From Chroococcidiopsis sp. CCMEE 29 (lineage in GTDB: Bacteria; Cyanobacteriota; Cyanobacteriia; Cyanobacteriales; Chroococcidiopsidaceae), in contig NZ_CP083761.1 of the NCBI RefSeq assembly GCF_023558375.1, forward strand, positions 5,101,001 through 5,165,000: a stretch of DNA of 64,000 bases. Reading direction: 5' to 3'. This document shows, one piece after another, positions 1 through 8,228 of the stretch; the stretch's first letter is position 1; every line of letters begins with the position of its first letter. The notes below the pieces were generated by a model. The model ran no database searches. It was not told the origin of the DNA and saw only the letters and a program-made list of their open reading frames with translations. The translations under genes and the position numbers were made by a program.

Positions 1-1
1 C

Positions 2-634
2 TATCGGGGCTGCGAACGCTCTGGTGGCAGTGTCGATATGTACACGGGTCTTGCTTTATCTGAGAATGCGATCGCCCTGCGAGTTGGCAGGGATGTCGGG
101 CTGAATAATGTAGTGCGGATAGCACAACGATTAGGAGTCCAGTCTCCGCTCAATCCTGTGCCGGGACTGGTAATTGGTCAAAGTGAAAGCAATGTTTTAG
201 AGATGACTGGGGCGTTTGGAGCGATTGCTAATAATGGTGTATGGAATCGTCCTCATTTGATCAGTCGGATTCTTGATAGCAGTGATTGCCGCGATCGCAA
301 CGACCTGAAAACCTGCCGCGTTATCTATTCCTTCAACAAAAGTACTGAGGCGAACGTGCGAGTATTGCAACCTGAAGTCGCAGATGTAATGACAAGTATG
401 CTGCGGGGTGTCATTCAGCGCGGTACGGGACGCAGCGCAGCGATTGGCATGGGCGAAGCTGGGAAAACTGGCACCACGGACAATAACGTTGACCTGTGGT
501 TTATTGGCTTTATTCCCCAGCGGCAAATCGTCACTGGTGTTTGGCTAGGCAACGATAATAATTCACCTACACGCGGGAGTAGTGGGCAAGCTGCCCAATT
601 ATGGGGTAATTATATGCGGCAAGTTGTGCAGTAG
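2..634 (+). CDS. Penicillin-binding protein, C-terminal part of transpeptidase domain (5' end outside window)
   Basis: The reading frame is open from the first bases of the window, so only the last 210 residues are present. They hold the SxN motif (Ser-Glu-Asn, in LALSENAIALRV) and the KTG motif (AGKTGTT, bases 464-472), followed by the typical DLWFIGF and VWLGNDN segments. These are the second and third active-site motifs of DD-transpeptidases, and the pattern fits class A (PBP1A-type) enzymes that cross-link peptidoglycan in the periplasm. The catalytic SxxK serine and any glycosyltransferase domain lie upstream of the window. The gene ends in a spacer of GGGCGAG heptamers. Confidence 0.9.
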   Translation, partial: YRGCERSGGSVDMYTGLALSENAIALRVGRDVGLNNVVRIAQRLGVQSPLNPVPGLVIGQSESNVLEMTGAFGAIANNGVWNRPHLISRILDSSDCRDRNDLKTCRVIYSFNKSTEANVRVLQPEVADVMTSMLRGVIQRGTGRSAAIGMGEAGKTGTTDNNVDLWFIGFIPQRQIVTGVWLGNDNNSPTRGSSGQAAQLWGNYMRQVVQ

Positions 635-664
635 TTAGGGGCGAGGGGCGAGGGGTATGTTTGT
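635..664. repeat. Heptamer repeat tract (GGGCGAG type)
   Basis: After the PBP stop codon the spacer reads as two or three copies of a 7-nt unit, GGGCGAG. It belongs to the G-rich heptamer family that also occurs at 3149-3173, 14948-15026, 48950-49020, 53285-53422 and 59979-60058. Confidence 0.6.
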
Positions 665-686
665 TGTCTCCTGTCTCCAGATCTTC

Positions 687-1646
687 TCAGTTTTTCACAT
701 CCCAAGGAGTTACTTGTAGCTCACCATTATTGCTGAACACTACTCTAAACTGAGCCAGTGGCTCTTGGGTGGTGCCGCGCCCAGTAGCTGGGATCGAAAG
801 CAGCCTTGGCAGTGGGGTCTGCCCAATTTGAGTGCTTGCAGCTGGATTGACTGGTTTATAACCGATGATCGCGCCATTGGCAGCCACACTCACGCGGTAG
901 ATCAAATCCTGCTCTAGCGTAGCTCGTGTTGTCCAGGCTTGATTGAGCTGGTCGTAAAGCTTCTGATTTAAAGCAATTACTTGAGATTGATTGGTGATTG
1001 CTGGTGCGGTAGTTTGATTGACAGACTCAGCCTCTGCGGGTCGCCGGACTTCGGGAATCGGTACCAAGAAAAACGCGATCGCCGCTAATGCCAAACTCGT
1101 CGCTCCTACAGTAGCTGGCACTGCTTGCTTTACCAGTTGTTGACCAGAACGGGTATGGCGCTTAGAAACCGGACTCAGTTGTAGCGATAAATCTGGTAAA
1201 GTTTGGCTGTCCGCAAAAAACTGATCCACTGCCTCCACCAGATCGAACAGCTGCACCGTTGTCAAATCAATTTCAATTGGAGCTGGTGTCGAGCTGGAAT
1301 CACTACCTAATTGCTGTTCTCTCATCTGGGGTTGCACAATCAATCGATGCCGATTGTTGTCGATTTTCTGCAACTGCACTAATCCTGACCCGTTTCTGTG
1401 TGCTTCTGGGTGATGAACTTGACTTAAAAATTCTTGAGCATAGCCACTAACTGCGGTTACCAAGCTTTCAAAAAAGTCCCGACCGCCAATTAGAGGTTGC
1501 TTAGCATGAGATAAATGGCACTCTGAATTCACCAAAATTGAAAGCACAGGTCGCATATCGTTAACAGGTGCACCATTCGTGCTTTCAGTTAAACCCTCTA
1601 AAAGCAGCGTGCAATTCGGCAGACTGTACTTACGTTGGATAGTCAT
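687..1646 (-). CDS. DUF4335 domain protein
   Basis: This 319-residue protein resembles the cyanobacterial DUF4335 family, mainly in its first 110 residues (start MTIQRKYSLPNCTLLLEGL). The middle is acidic and uncharged-polar. A single hydrophobic segment near residues 178-200 (ATSLALAAIAFFLVPIP) follows a basic stretch and would place the C-terminal ~115 residues across the membrane. The start codon overlaps the stop of the upstream DUF3038 gene by 4 bases, so the two are translationally coupled. The pairing of these two families is common in cyanobacteria. No enzymatic motif is visible and the function is unknown. Confidence 0.75.
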   Translation of the reverse strand: MTIQRKYSLPNCTLLLEGLTESTNGAPVNDMRPVLSILVNSECHLSHAKQPLIGGRDFFESLVTAVSGYAQEFLSQVHHPEAHRNGSGLVQLQKIDNNRHRLIVQPQMREQQLGSDSSSTPAPIEIDLTTVQLFDLVEAVDQFFADSQTLPDLSLQLSPVSKRHTRSGQQLVKQAVPATVGATSLALAAIAFFLVPIPEVRRPAEAESVNQTTAPAITNQSQVIALNQKLYDQLNQAWTTRATLEQDLIYRVSVAANGAIIGYKPVNPAASTQIGQTPLPRLLSIPATGRGTTQEPLAQFRVVFSNNGELQVTPWDVKN

Positions 1647-2275
1647 TCCACTTCACCATCAAACAGACTAATCCAAAACCGCTGCATTCCTGCCGTGCCG
1701 GTACAGAACAGCAATTGTCCCAGCAGATTGAGAGCAAGTTCATCCAACTTTTCTGCTGAACTGTAAGCTGCCACACCAGAACGTCGAGGATTCATGCGGC
1801 TGCGGAAATGCGCTTTGAAGCGATCCAAGTAGTTAGACAACCGCAAATTTTGTTCCAGTGGAATTTGCTTCTCACTCATTTGTTGATAGGTGAGGAGCAA
1901 CTGCCGGATCGCAACTGTCAACCGCCGCGCCAAACAAGAGGCAATCACCACTAATGCTTTCGCCTCTACCAGGCTTAAAGGACGACGTGTATGCGATCGC
2001 CGCAAAGGGTTTGTGCTACGCATTCGCCACAAGTTTACCCGGTTTTTTATAATTCCTTGGAGTTCCAACTCCTGAACCACCGCCAAGATTGATTCAGAAC
2101 CACCAAGTTCCAGGGCTTCGATTGCTAGTAAAATCAGGTCAATTTGCAACCTGGTTCGATGGGGACATGCCCTTTCCTGAACAGGTGGGTTAGGTAAAAT
2201 GTCCAAGATCGTGGGCTGGGACTGGACGGTTGTACTATCTAACGGTGTTACGCTCACGGAAGCACTCATTCTCAC
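1643..2275 (-). CDS. DUF3038 domain protein
   Basis: This 210-residue protein resembles the cyanobacterial DUF3038 family. It is mostly helical, with a conserved-looking core in LQIDLILLAIEALELGG and a basic middle region (LRRSHTRRPLSLVEAKAL). There is no signal peptide or membrane span. It is the first gene of a two-gene unit with the DUF4335 protein (ATGA overlap) and is divergent from apt. The first possible start is a GTG at 2275, with an ATG two codons later at 2269. The biochemical role is unknown. Confidence 0.75.
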   Translation of the reverse strand: MRMSASVSVTPLDSTTVQSQPTILDILPNPPVQERACPHRTRLQIDLILLAIEALELGGSESILAVVQELELQGIIKNRVNLWRMRSTNPLRRSHTRRPLSLVEAKALVVIASCLARRLTVAIRQLLLTYQQMSEKQIPLEQNLRLSNYLDRFKAHFRSRMNPRRSGVAAYSSAEKLDELALNLLGQLLFCTGTAGMQRFWISLFDGEVE

Positions 2276-2628
2276 AAGCTAGACGGGTGAAAGGGAATTG
2301 TGCCAAACAGACCTTTACTAGGTTGGCAAACTATAAGACTAAACGTCCACCTCTAGCATAGAGGCAGAATTTATACTCTACTAGTGAACCAATCGCTCTT
2401 TTGCTAGAAAACCAAGGTTTTCTAGCAATTAATTCGGTGGGTTTGGAGTTGTCTGCTCTAAACCAACTTAAGTATAGATTGACGACACTAAGTCAATTTT
2501 TCCCAAAATTGCCAATGGATTGTCATAATCCAAAACAATTTAGATTTCTAGTGTACGATTTTTCAGGCATCTCTAGTCTGATGAGGCAACTAGTTGCCAT
2601 TTCCAACAGTCATTCTTGTTATAGCCTT
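2276..2628. other. Intergenic region between DUF3038 and apt
   Basis: This 353-base divergent promoter region has no convincing gene. The reading frame of apt stays open upstream to 2401, but that extension has no recognisable protein features and would begin inside a strong palindrome. The palindrome at 2401-2428 is the only structured element seen. Confidence 0.6.
2401..2428. repeat. 28-bp palindrome upstream of apt
   Basis: Two perfect 13-base arms (TTGCTAGAAAACC and its reverse complement) are separated by only AA. It lies about 200 bases upstream of the apt start and about 125 bases upstream of the divergent DUF3038 gene. No T-run follows it. It could be an operator, an RNA hairpin in a long apt leader, or a relic of a mobile palindrome. 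Confidence 0.75.
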
Positions 2629-3150
2629 ATGGATTTGAAGTCATTAATTCGCGATATTCCCGATTTTCCTAAACCTGGAATTTTGTTCCGAGACATTACC
2701 ACGCTCTTGCGTGATGCAGATGGACTGCGCTACACGATTGATGGTCTAGCTGAAAACATAGCTGCTGCTGGACTAGAGGCAGAATACATAATAGGGATGG
2801 AGTCACGCGGCTTCATTATTGGCGCACCTTTAGCTTATAAATTAGGGGCTGGTTTTATTCCAGTCCGTAAACCCGGTAAATTGCCCTCTATGGTTCACGC
2901 AGTTGAGTATGAACTGGAGTATGGCACGGATCGATTAGAGGTACATCAAGATGCCTTGCATCCAGGAAGTAGAGTACTAATTGTGGATGATTTAATTGCC
3001 ACCGGTGGAACAGCGAGTGCTACAGCAAAATTAGTACAGCAGATTGGCTGTGAACTGGTGGGATTTGGGTTTATTATCGAGCTACGGGATTTACAAGGGC
3101 GTAAGCATTTGCCTGAGGATGTACCAATTGTGACGCTGGTTGAGTATTAG
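2629..3150 (+). CDS. apt: Adenine phosphoribosyltransferase
   Basis: Starting at the ATG at 2629 the product is 173 residues, the usual length for Apt, and begins [18 protein letters not shown]. The enzyme salvages adenine with PRPP to give AMP and acts in the cytoplasm. The PRPP-binding loop is visible as [17 protein letters not shown] near residues 120-136, and the family motif [10 protein letters not shown] is near residue 20. The upstream in-frame extension to 2401 is not used here because it adds about 76 residues absent from the family. A heptamer-rich spacer separates it from the following permease gene. Confidence 0.95.
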   Translation: MDLKSLIRDIPDFPKPGILFRDITTLLRDADGLRYTIDGLAENIAAAGLEAEYIIGMESRGFIIGAPLAYKLGAGFIPVRKPGKLPSMVHAVEYELEYGTDRLEVHQDALHPGSRVLIVDDLIATGGTASATAKLVQQIGCELVGFGFIIELRDLQGRKHLPEDVPIVTLVEY

Positions 3151-3235
3151 GGGCGAGGGGTGAGAGGTGAGGGAAAAAGTTCCCAAGTCCTACTCCTTTA
3201 AAAGAGGGTTAATCCAAAATCCAAAATCCAAAATC
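3149..3235. repeat. Two heptamer tracts between apt and the permease gene
   Basis: Bases 3149-3173 are G-rich heptamers (GGGCGAG, GGGTGAG variants). Bases 3211-3235 are three or more copies of CCAAAAT. Both 7-nt families recur elsewhere in the window, in spacers only or almost only. Confidence 0.65.
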
Positions 3236-3238
3236 GAG

Positions 3239-4285
3239 ATGGCTTCTACTAGGATTTCGTTGGCAGCAGGTCGGGAGTGGCTGACAGGGTTGGTCACTAA
3301 TGAGACTTTTATTTACGTAGTGAAGCGGGTATTGCAGGCGCTTTTGACTTTGTTGTTAGCGTCAGCGCTCTCCTTTTTCATTATCCAGTTGGCTCCAGGG
3401 GATTATGTCGATACACTCAGGCAGAATCCAAAAATCTCGCCAGAACGGATTGAGGAACTAAGGCAGCAGTTTGGTCTAGATCGATCTTGGCCAGAGCAAT
3501 ATGTGCGCTGGTTGTGGCGCATCATCACTCAGGGCGATTTTGGCACGAGTTTCGTTTATCAGCGCTCTGTGGCATCGCTATTGTGGGAGCGGATTGCGGC
3601 GACCCTGCTACTAGCGATCGCTTCTTTAATTCTCACTTGGGCGATCGCAATTCCCCTGGGGATCATCGCCGCTGTTAAGCAAAATCAGTGGGTTGACCGT
3701 AGCCTGCAAGTTATCAGCTACACCGGACAAGGATTTCCCAGCTTTATCACTGCCCTATTGTTGCTGATATTGGCACAAAACACCTCTCCTTTGTTTCCAG
3801 TAGGCGACATGACTAGCATCAATCATGCCGATCTATCTCCCGTTGGTAAAGTCCTAGATATTGGCTGGCACATGATTTTACCGACCCTGGCTTTGAGCAT
3901 TACTAGCTTTGCTGGATTACAGCGGATCACGCGCGGCGAATTATTAGACGTTTTACGCCAGGATTATATCCAGACCGCCCGCGCCAAAGGATTGCCAGAA
4001 AACCGCGTGATTTATGTTCATGCCTTGCGTAACGCCGTTAATCCTCTAATTACCCTTTTGGGATTTGAGTTAGCTGGTTTATTAAGCGGTGCGTTCATTG
4101 CCGAATTCTTCTTTAACTGGCCCGGTTTGGGACGGCTGATTTTACAGGCTGTCTTGGCTCAAGACCTCTATTTGGTAATGGCAAGCTTAGTAATGGGTGC
4201 TGTGATGCTAATTGTGGGTAACCTACTGGCAGATCTGCTGCTCAAGGCTGTAGACCCCCGAATTCGACTGGAAAATCTCAATTAG
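3239..4285 (+). CDS. ABC transporter permease, DppB/OppB family
   Basis: From the ATG at 3239 the product is 348 residues. It has an N-terminal membrane span after VVKRVLQALLTL and the motif FFIIQLAPGDYV that opens DppB/OppB-type permeases. Several more spans follow, with the EAA-like coupling loop GELLDVLRQDYIQTARAKGL near residue 240. The family moves peptides, nickel or opines across the inner membrane together with a second permease, ATPases and a binding protein. None of those partners is next to it here, so the substrate cannot be read from context. An upstream GTG at 3167 is in frame, but it lies in repeat sequence and is less likely. Confidence 0.88.
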   Translation: MASTRISLAAGREWLTGLVTNETFIYVVKRVLQALLTLLLASALSFFIIQLAPGDYVDTLRQNPKISPERIEELRQQFGLDRSWPEQYVRWLWRIITQGDFGTSFVYQRSVASLLWERIAATLLLAIASLILTWAIAIPLGIIAAVKQNQWVDRSLQVISYTGQGFPSFITALLLLILAQNTSPLFPVGDMTSINHADLSPVGKVLDIGWHMILPTLALSITSFAGLQRITRGELLDVLRQDYIQTARAKGLPENRVIYVHALRNAVNPLITLLGFELAGLLSGAFIAEFFFNWPGLGRLILQAVLAQDLYLVMASLVMGAVMLIVGNLLADLLLKAVDPRIRLENLN

Positions 4286-4310
4286 TGCTATTACAGCTAG
4301 CTTCAGTCTT

Positions 4311-4604
4311 ATGTTGTCTCAAGTTTATTACCTTGTCCGCTCCAGATCTGATGGTCGCTATCTGGTAGCCCATCCACGTACCGATTCTGAGTCCGGTGAG
4401 TCAAGGTACTTGTTAATGTTTCGCGAACACTTTGAGGCGCTGAGCTATCTCAACACTCACGGCTTAGATGTGGCAGAACGCTTTGCTGTAGAATCTGTTC
4501 CTGCTACTCAGATAGGAAGTTTACTTAAACGTTGGGGTTTCACTGGCGTAGGCATTGTTCAAGACCCACTGTTGCCAAAAATTGAGTTTTTCTCCCCAGT
4601 TTGA
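4311..4604 (+). CDS. Conserved-looking small protein of unknown function
   Basis: The 97-residue product begins MLSQVYYLVRSRSDGRYLVA and has no signal peptide, membrane span or metal-binding motif. Its composition is balanced and looks like a small folded alpha/beta domain, with a hydrophobic strand pattern near the N-terminus and GFTGVGIVQDP near the end. It follows the permease by 25 bases on the same strand and may be co-transcribed. I do not recognise the family. Confidence 0.65.
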   Translation: MLSQVYYLVRSRSDGRYLVAHPRTDSESGESRYLLMFREHFEALSYLNTHGLDVAERFAVESVPATQIGSLLKRWGFTGVGIVQDPLLPKIEFFSPV

Positions 4605-4693
4605 AAGCTCCAGCGACGGAAAAGCGAGCTAGCATATCTATCTTGGTGCAGATGTATCTAAATCAACGTTTGAAGCTAAATAAATAGGGGTTG

Positions 4694-4722
4694 TTTAGGA
4701 TTTCCCTTAGTTCTATCCTAAA
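4694..4722 (+). repeat. Inverted repeat in the leader of the 4769 gene
   Basis: Arms TTTAGGAT and ATCCTAAA (8 of 8 paired) enclose a 13-base loop, 47 bases upstream of the next start codon. It could terminate the preceding transcript or form a leader hairpin. There is no strong T-run after it. Confidence 0.4.
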
Positions 4723-4768
4723 TAACAGTCCAAAATATTACATTGCTACAACTTAGGAGAAACTCGGT

Positions 4769-5140
4769 ATGCGCTCTATCCGCTTCAAATTATCTGCTCT
4801 GCGTCCAGTTCGCTTCTTAGTAGCTGTTTGTGTTTGCGCGTTGTTAGTGTTCTCTAATGCCTTTCCTGCCTACAGCGATCCTGTAAACCCTACTGCTAGG
4901 AGAAGTGCTCCTGAACAAGGTGAGGAGCAACTTAGAAGTATCGAACGCGAAGCACAAGAAGCAGCTATAGAAACACCCTATTCCCAGGAAAAAACACAAG
5001 CCAAAGCGAATGAAGGTCTTAATGAGATCCAAGGAACAGCTGACATTGACAAGATGAAGCGACCAGAAAATACCCAAGCTACTTCAGTAGAAGAGAAGTC
5101 GAAAAATTTTTTGGAAGCACTTACAGGTAAAAAAGACTAA
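4769..5140 (+). CDS. Small secreted protein resembling cyanobacterial low-temperature-induced proteins
   Basis: The 123-residue product has a clear signal peptide: a basic start MRSIRFKLSALRPVR, a hydrophobic core VAVCVCALLVFSNAF, and a likely cut near PAYS-DP. The rest is highly charged and hydrophilic, with a conserved-looking segment GLNEIQGTADIDKMKRPEN near residues 83-101. This pattern matches, from memory, short exported proteins annotated in Nostoc relatives as low-temperature-induced; that identity is an inference. A ribosome site TTAGGAG precedes the ATG, and a strong hairpin terminator follows the stop, so it is probably transcribed alone. Confidence 0.65.
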   Translation: MRSIRFKLSALRPVRFLVAVCVCALLVFSNAFPAYSDPVNPTARRSAPEQGEEQLRSIEREAQEAAIETPYSQEKTQAKANEGLNEIQGTADIDKMKRPENTQATSVEEKSKNFLEALTGKKD

Positions 5141-5650
5141 AGTTTAATCGGATTAAAATCAATTTTTTCAAATAAGTGGAATGAATCTACTAGATTCATT
5201 CCATATTGCTATTTAGTAATTTGTTTGCGATTTATAAAAGATAAAATAAAAATAAATACTATTTCCTATTTTATCCAGCCACCTGGCTTATAAACGCGAA
5301 AAACAGTATTGAAAGCAATAAAAAAACAATGATTTCTAGATTTTAAGTATTATGTAGTAATAGCCAAATTATCTGCTGTATATTTTTAAATAAGCTCGAT
5401 TAGCAACAAATACTTGGCTAAGTAAATTACTCATTTCTAGTAGCTTTCGTATGAGTGTATTACCTTAAAAACCTTGTTCCTATGGCATTCTAGCTGTGCT
5501 ACACATAAGTGAACTAGCATAATTCTATTTTCCTTAACCAAGTAATTGAACTAAAAATTTTACTGTGTTTAAATGTGGACATGTTATCCACTCCACACTT
5601 TCTCTAAGCATAATTGCGCTAAAGTTTTAGGTGGAACTTGTTAAGGCAGC
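5141..5650. other. AT-rich intergenic region before the NACHT gene
   Basis: This is 510 bases of AT-rich sequence with no plausible gene on either strand. The only structured element is the terminator hairpin at 5178-5202. The low G+C content differs sharply from the following NACHT gene. Confidence 0.6.
5178..5202 (+). terminator. Hairpin terminator after the 4769 gene
   Basis: An 11-base perfect stem (GGAATGAATCT with AGATTCATTCC) and a 3-base loop lie 37 bases after the stop codon. The downstream T-tract is interrupted (ATATTGCTATTT), so termination may be imperfect. Confidence 0.7.
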
Positions 5651-7972
5651 ATGAAAGTACGGGCAAGGCGATCGCTAAAAGCAAAAGTAGAAGGGCTGAA
5701 AAGAGCGAACAAAGCAGTAATGAGCTTTGCGAGCAAAATGGATCTGGCAGCCGAACTAGAAATATCGCGCGCCACAGTACAGAACTTCTTTGCCGGCAAA
5801 CCAATCGGGCGGGAGAACTTTCACAAAATCTGCGACAAACTGCAACTAGAATGGCAAGAAATCGCAGAGATGAGTGACTCAGGTGAAAGCCCAGCAACAG
5901 CCCCAACCACGCAAACAAGTGCCACCCTAGTCCAACAACTGCGCCAGATGGGCAGCGCCAAGCTGCAACAACGCTGCGGCTTCATGCGCGTCCTTGACAT
6001 GTCGCAACCCCTAGCACTAAGTGAGATTTATACCAACGTCAACATCCTAGAAAAAATCAGCGGACGGCGGCGGCTAGAAATCGCCGACCTACTAAAAGTA
6101 TGTGAAGCCGAAGAATTTGACCGTCCGGGACTGCACAAAACAGCCCAAGCGCCAGTATTGGGATTAGAAGCAGTCCAAGCACACCCGAAACTAATCGTCC
6201 TAGGCAAACCCGGAGCAGGGAAAACCACATTCTTAAAGCACATCGCCCTAGAATGTAATCGCGGACAACTGCAAGCTGAGCGCCTACCAATATTCATCAG
6301 CCTCAAAGACTATGGCGACAGCACCCCCCACCTGAGCTTGCTCGAATACATCAGCGAACAGTTTACCAGCAGTGACAATCACAGCGCCGCCATCGAACAA
6401 ATCTGCCGTCACGGTCAAGCCCTAGTACTACTAGACGGACTAGATGAAGTTAGAGACAGCGACAGCTACTGGGTAGTGCAAGCAGTACGGCACTTTACCG
6501 CCAAGTATCACTTGAATCATTACGTCATCAGTTGTCGGCTGGCAACCAGAGAATACACCTTAGAAGAATTCACCGAAGTCGAAGTGGCCGACTTTAGTCA
6601 AGCGCAGATTAGTAGCTTTGCCACCAAATGGTTTGCCAGCAAAGACCCCAGCCAAAGCAATAAATTCCTCACCAAACTGCAGCAACAGCGAGCGATTCAA
6701 GAACTTGCCACTAATCCACTGCTATTGACACTGCTGTGTTTAGTGTTTGCCGAATCGGGTGACTTTCCTGCCAATCGAGCAGAGTTGTACAAAGAAGGGC
6801 TATCGGTGCTGCTGCGCAAATGGGATGCCAAGCGCAACATCGAGCGCGAGCAAATCTACAAAAAATTGTCAGTGCAGCACAAAGAAGACCTGCTGGGACA
6901 AATCGCCTACACCACATTTAAGCGGGGCGACTACTTCTTCCGCCAAAAAGAACTAGAGCAGCAAATCGCTGCTTACATCCGCAACATTCCTAGCGTGAAT
7001 CTGCAAGCCGAAGCGTTGCAAGTTGATAGCGAAGCTGTGCTTAAATCAATTGAAGCTCAACATGGGTTGTTAGTGGAACGAGCGCGGGGGATCTACTCGT
7101 TTTCCCATTTGACATTTCAAGAGTATTTCACAGCTAGAGAGATTGTTGCCACCTCTGACCCCCAGAGGCTAGAGCAAGCGTTGCAGCACTTAGCACGAAG
7201 GGTAGCACAACCGCGCTGGCACGAAGTGTTGTTATTGAGTGTGGGGATGTTGCGCCATGGGGATTATTTGTTGCAGTTGATGAAGCAGCAGATTGACTTG
7301 CTAGCGGCTGAGCCGCAGTTGCAAGCACTACTGGTGTGGTTGACTCACAAAGCTAGCAGTGTGAATGCTCCCTATCGCTTGGTGACAGTGCGGGCGTTCT
7401 ATTTGGACTTGGATGTGGCGCGGGTGTTAGATTTGATGGGCGGTACTCTTGATTTGGCTCGCTCTTTTGACCCGGGTTTTACCCATACCCTTGGTCTTGA
7501 CTGTGAGCTTGCCCTTGACCGTGCTCTGAGCAGGGCACTTGCTTTAACTGGGGCAATTAACCTGGCTTTTGCGCGTGTTCGTACTCTTGAGCGTGTCCTT
7601 GCCCTTGCTCGCGTGCTGAGTGCTGTCCTTGCTCTTGCTATTGCTAAAATCCATAACCTTGATGGTGAGTTAAAGAAAGCACTACAAGAACTTAAACAGC
7701 AACTATCAGACTCGGCAGAAGACTCCAAAGAATTTGAACAGTGGTGGCAAGCTCACGGCGCAGCTTGGACTGAGCAGTTACGAGCGGTGATGCTTACTTA
7801 TCGCCACCTCGGGCACGATTGGCAGTTGAGTCAGCAGCAAAAACAAGCACTCAAGCAGTATTACTATGCTAATCAGTTGCTCGTGGATTGTTTAAATAAT
7901 GCACGCTATGTAACTCGCACGGTCCGCCAGGAGCTTGAAGACACTTTGTTGCTGCCAAGCTCACTGCTTTAA
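5651..7972 (+). CDS. NACHT-domain NTPase with N-terminal helix-turn-helix
   Basis: This 773-residue protein is a STAND-type NTPase. Residues 1-75 form a small helix-turn-helix-like domain (ELEISRATVQNFFAGKPIG) that is common in cyanobacterial NACHT proteins. The NACHT core shows Walker A (VLGKPGAGKTTFLK, near 180), Walker B (ALVLLDGLDEV, near 260) and the winged-helix segment ELATNPLLLTLLCLVFAE (near 350). After about 580 comes an Ala/Leu/Arg-rich region with a loose repeat (LARVLALARVLSAVLALA), then a helical C-terminus ending QELEDTLLLPSSLL that resembles NACHT C-terminal helical domains. Bacterial NACHT proteins are known antiphage sensors; a defence role here is inferred. The gene stands alone, flanked by AT-rich sequence and a truncated frame. 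Confidence 0.88.
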   Translation: MKVRARRSLKAKVEGLKRANKAVMSFASKMDLAAELEISRATVQNFFAGKPIGRENFHKICDKLQLEWQEIAEMSDSGESPATAPTTQTSATLVQQLRQMGSAKLQQRCGFMRVLDMSQPLALSEIYTNVNILEKISGRRRLEIADLLKVCEAEEFDRPGLHKTAQAPVLGLEAVQAHPKLIVLGKPGAGKTTFLKHIALECNRGQLQAERLPIFISLKDYGDSTPHLSLLEYISEQFTSSDNHSAAIEQICRHGQALVLLDGLDEVRDSDSYWVVQAVRHFTAKYHLNHYVISCRLATREYTLEEFTEVEVADFSQAQISSFATKWFASKDPSQSNKFLTKLQQQRAIQELATNPLLLTLLCLVFAESGDFPANRAELYKEGLSVLLRKWDAKRNIEREQIYKKLSVQHKEDLLGQIAYTTFKRGDYFFRQKELEQQIAAYIRNIPSVNLQAEALQVDSEAVLKSIEAQHGLLVERARGIYSFSHLTFQEYFTAREIVATSDPQRLEQALQHLARRVAQPRWHEVLLLSVGMLRHGDYLLQLMKQQIDLLAAEPQLQALLVWLTHKASSVNAPYRLVTVRAFYLDLDVARVLDLMGGTLDLARSFDPGFTHTLGLDCELALDRALSRALALTGAINLAFARVRTLERVLALARVLSAVLALAIAKIHNLDGELKKALQELKQQLSDSAEDSKEFEQWWQAHGAAWTEQLRAVMLTYRHLGHDWQLSQQQKQALKQYYYANQLLVDCLNNARYVTRTVRQELEDTLLLPSSLL

Positions 7973-8026
7973 AGATATTGAAAGACCGTGAACGATTTAG
8001 CGATCGCTATTCCCGAATCCAACTCT

Positions 8027-8131
8027 CTAAATACCGCGGAATCCTAAAGCAGCGATACTTTTGGCATTGGACTCGACCAGGTTTTCAATTCGAGTCAATC
8101 TGGTTTCCCAGTTTTCGTTAGTATTAGTCAT
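8027..8131 (-). pseudogene. 34-codon reading frame, probably a truncated small gene
   Basis: On the minus strand a strong ribosome site (GAGGAGG, 5 bases before the ATG at 8131) starts a 34-residue product, MTNTNENWETRLTRIENLVE..., ending LGFRGI. The start resembles a family of longer coiled-coil proteins that are abundant in cyanobacteria and begin with the same Asn/Glu/Trp-rich helix; that likeness is from memory. The frame stops just after the first heptad-like helix, so this is most likely a 5' remnant whose 3' part was lost, perhaps during insertion or rearrangement at the NACHT gene end. Confidence 0.5.
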
Positions 8132-8228
8132 CGTTCCTCCTCAAGTGACATACTCCCCAAATAGTTTGGATTTGCGATTGCTGGCAACCGAATATTGTTC
8201 ATGTATGATTCATCCTAGTCGGTAACAG

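Noticed and set aside
2401-2628. An N-terminal extension of Apt starting at TTG 2401
   Set aside because: It begins inside a palindrome, adds about 76 residues foreign to the family, and the ATG at 2629 gives the normal length.
7399-7728. A minus-strand Arg/Ser/Ala-rich frame inside the NACHT gene
   Set aside because: It is the antisense of the Ala/Leu/Arg repeat region and has no ribosome site.
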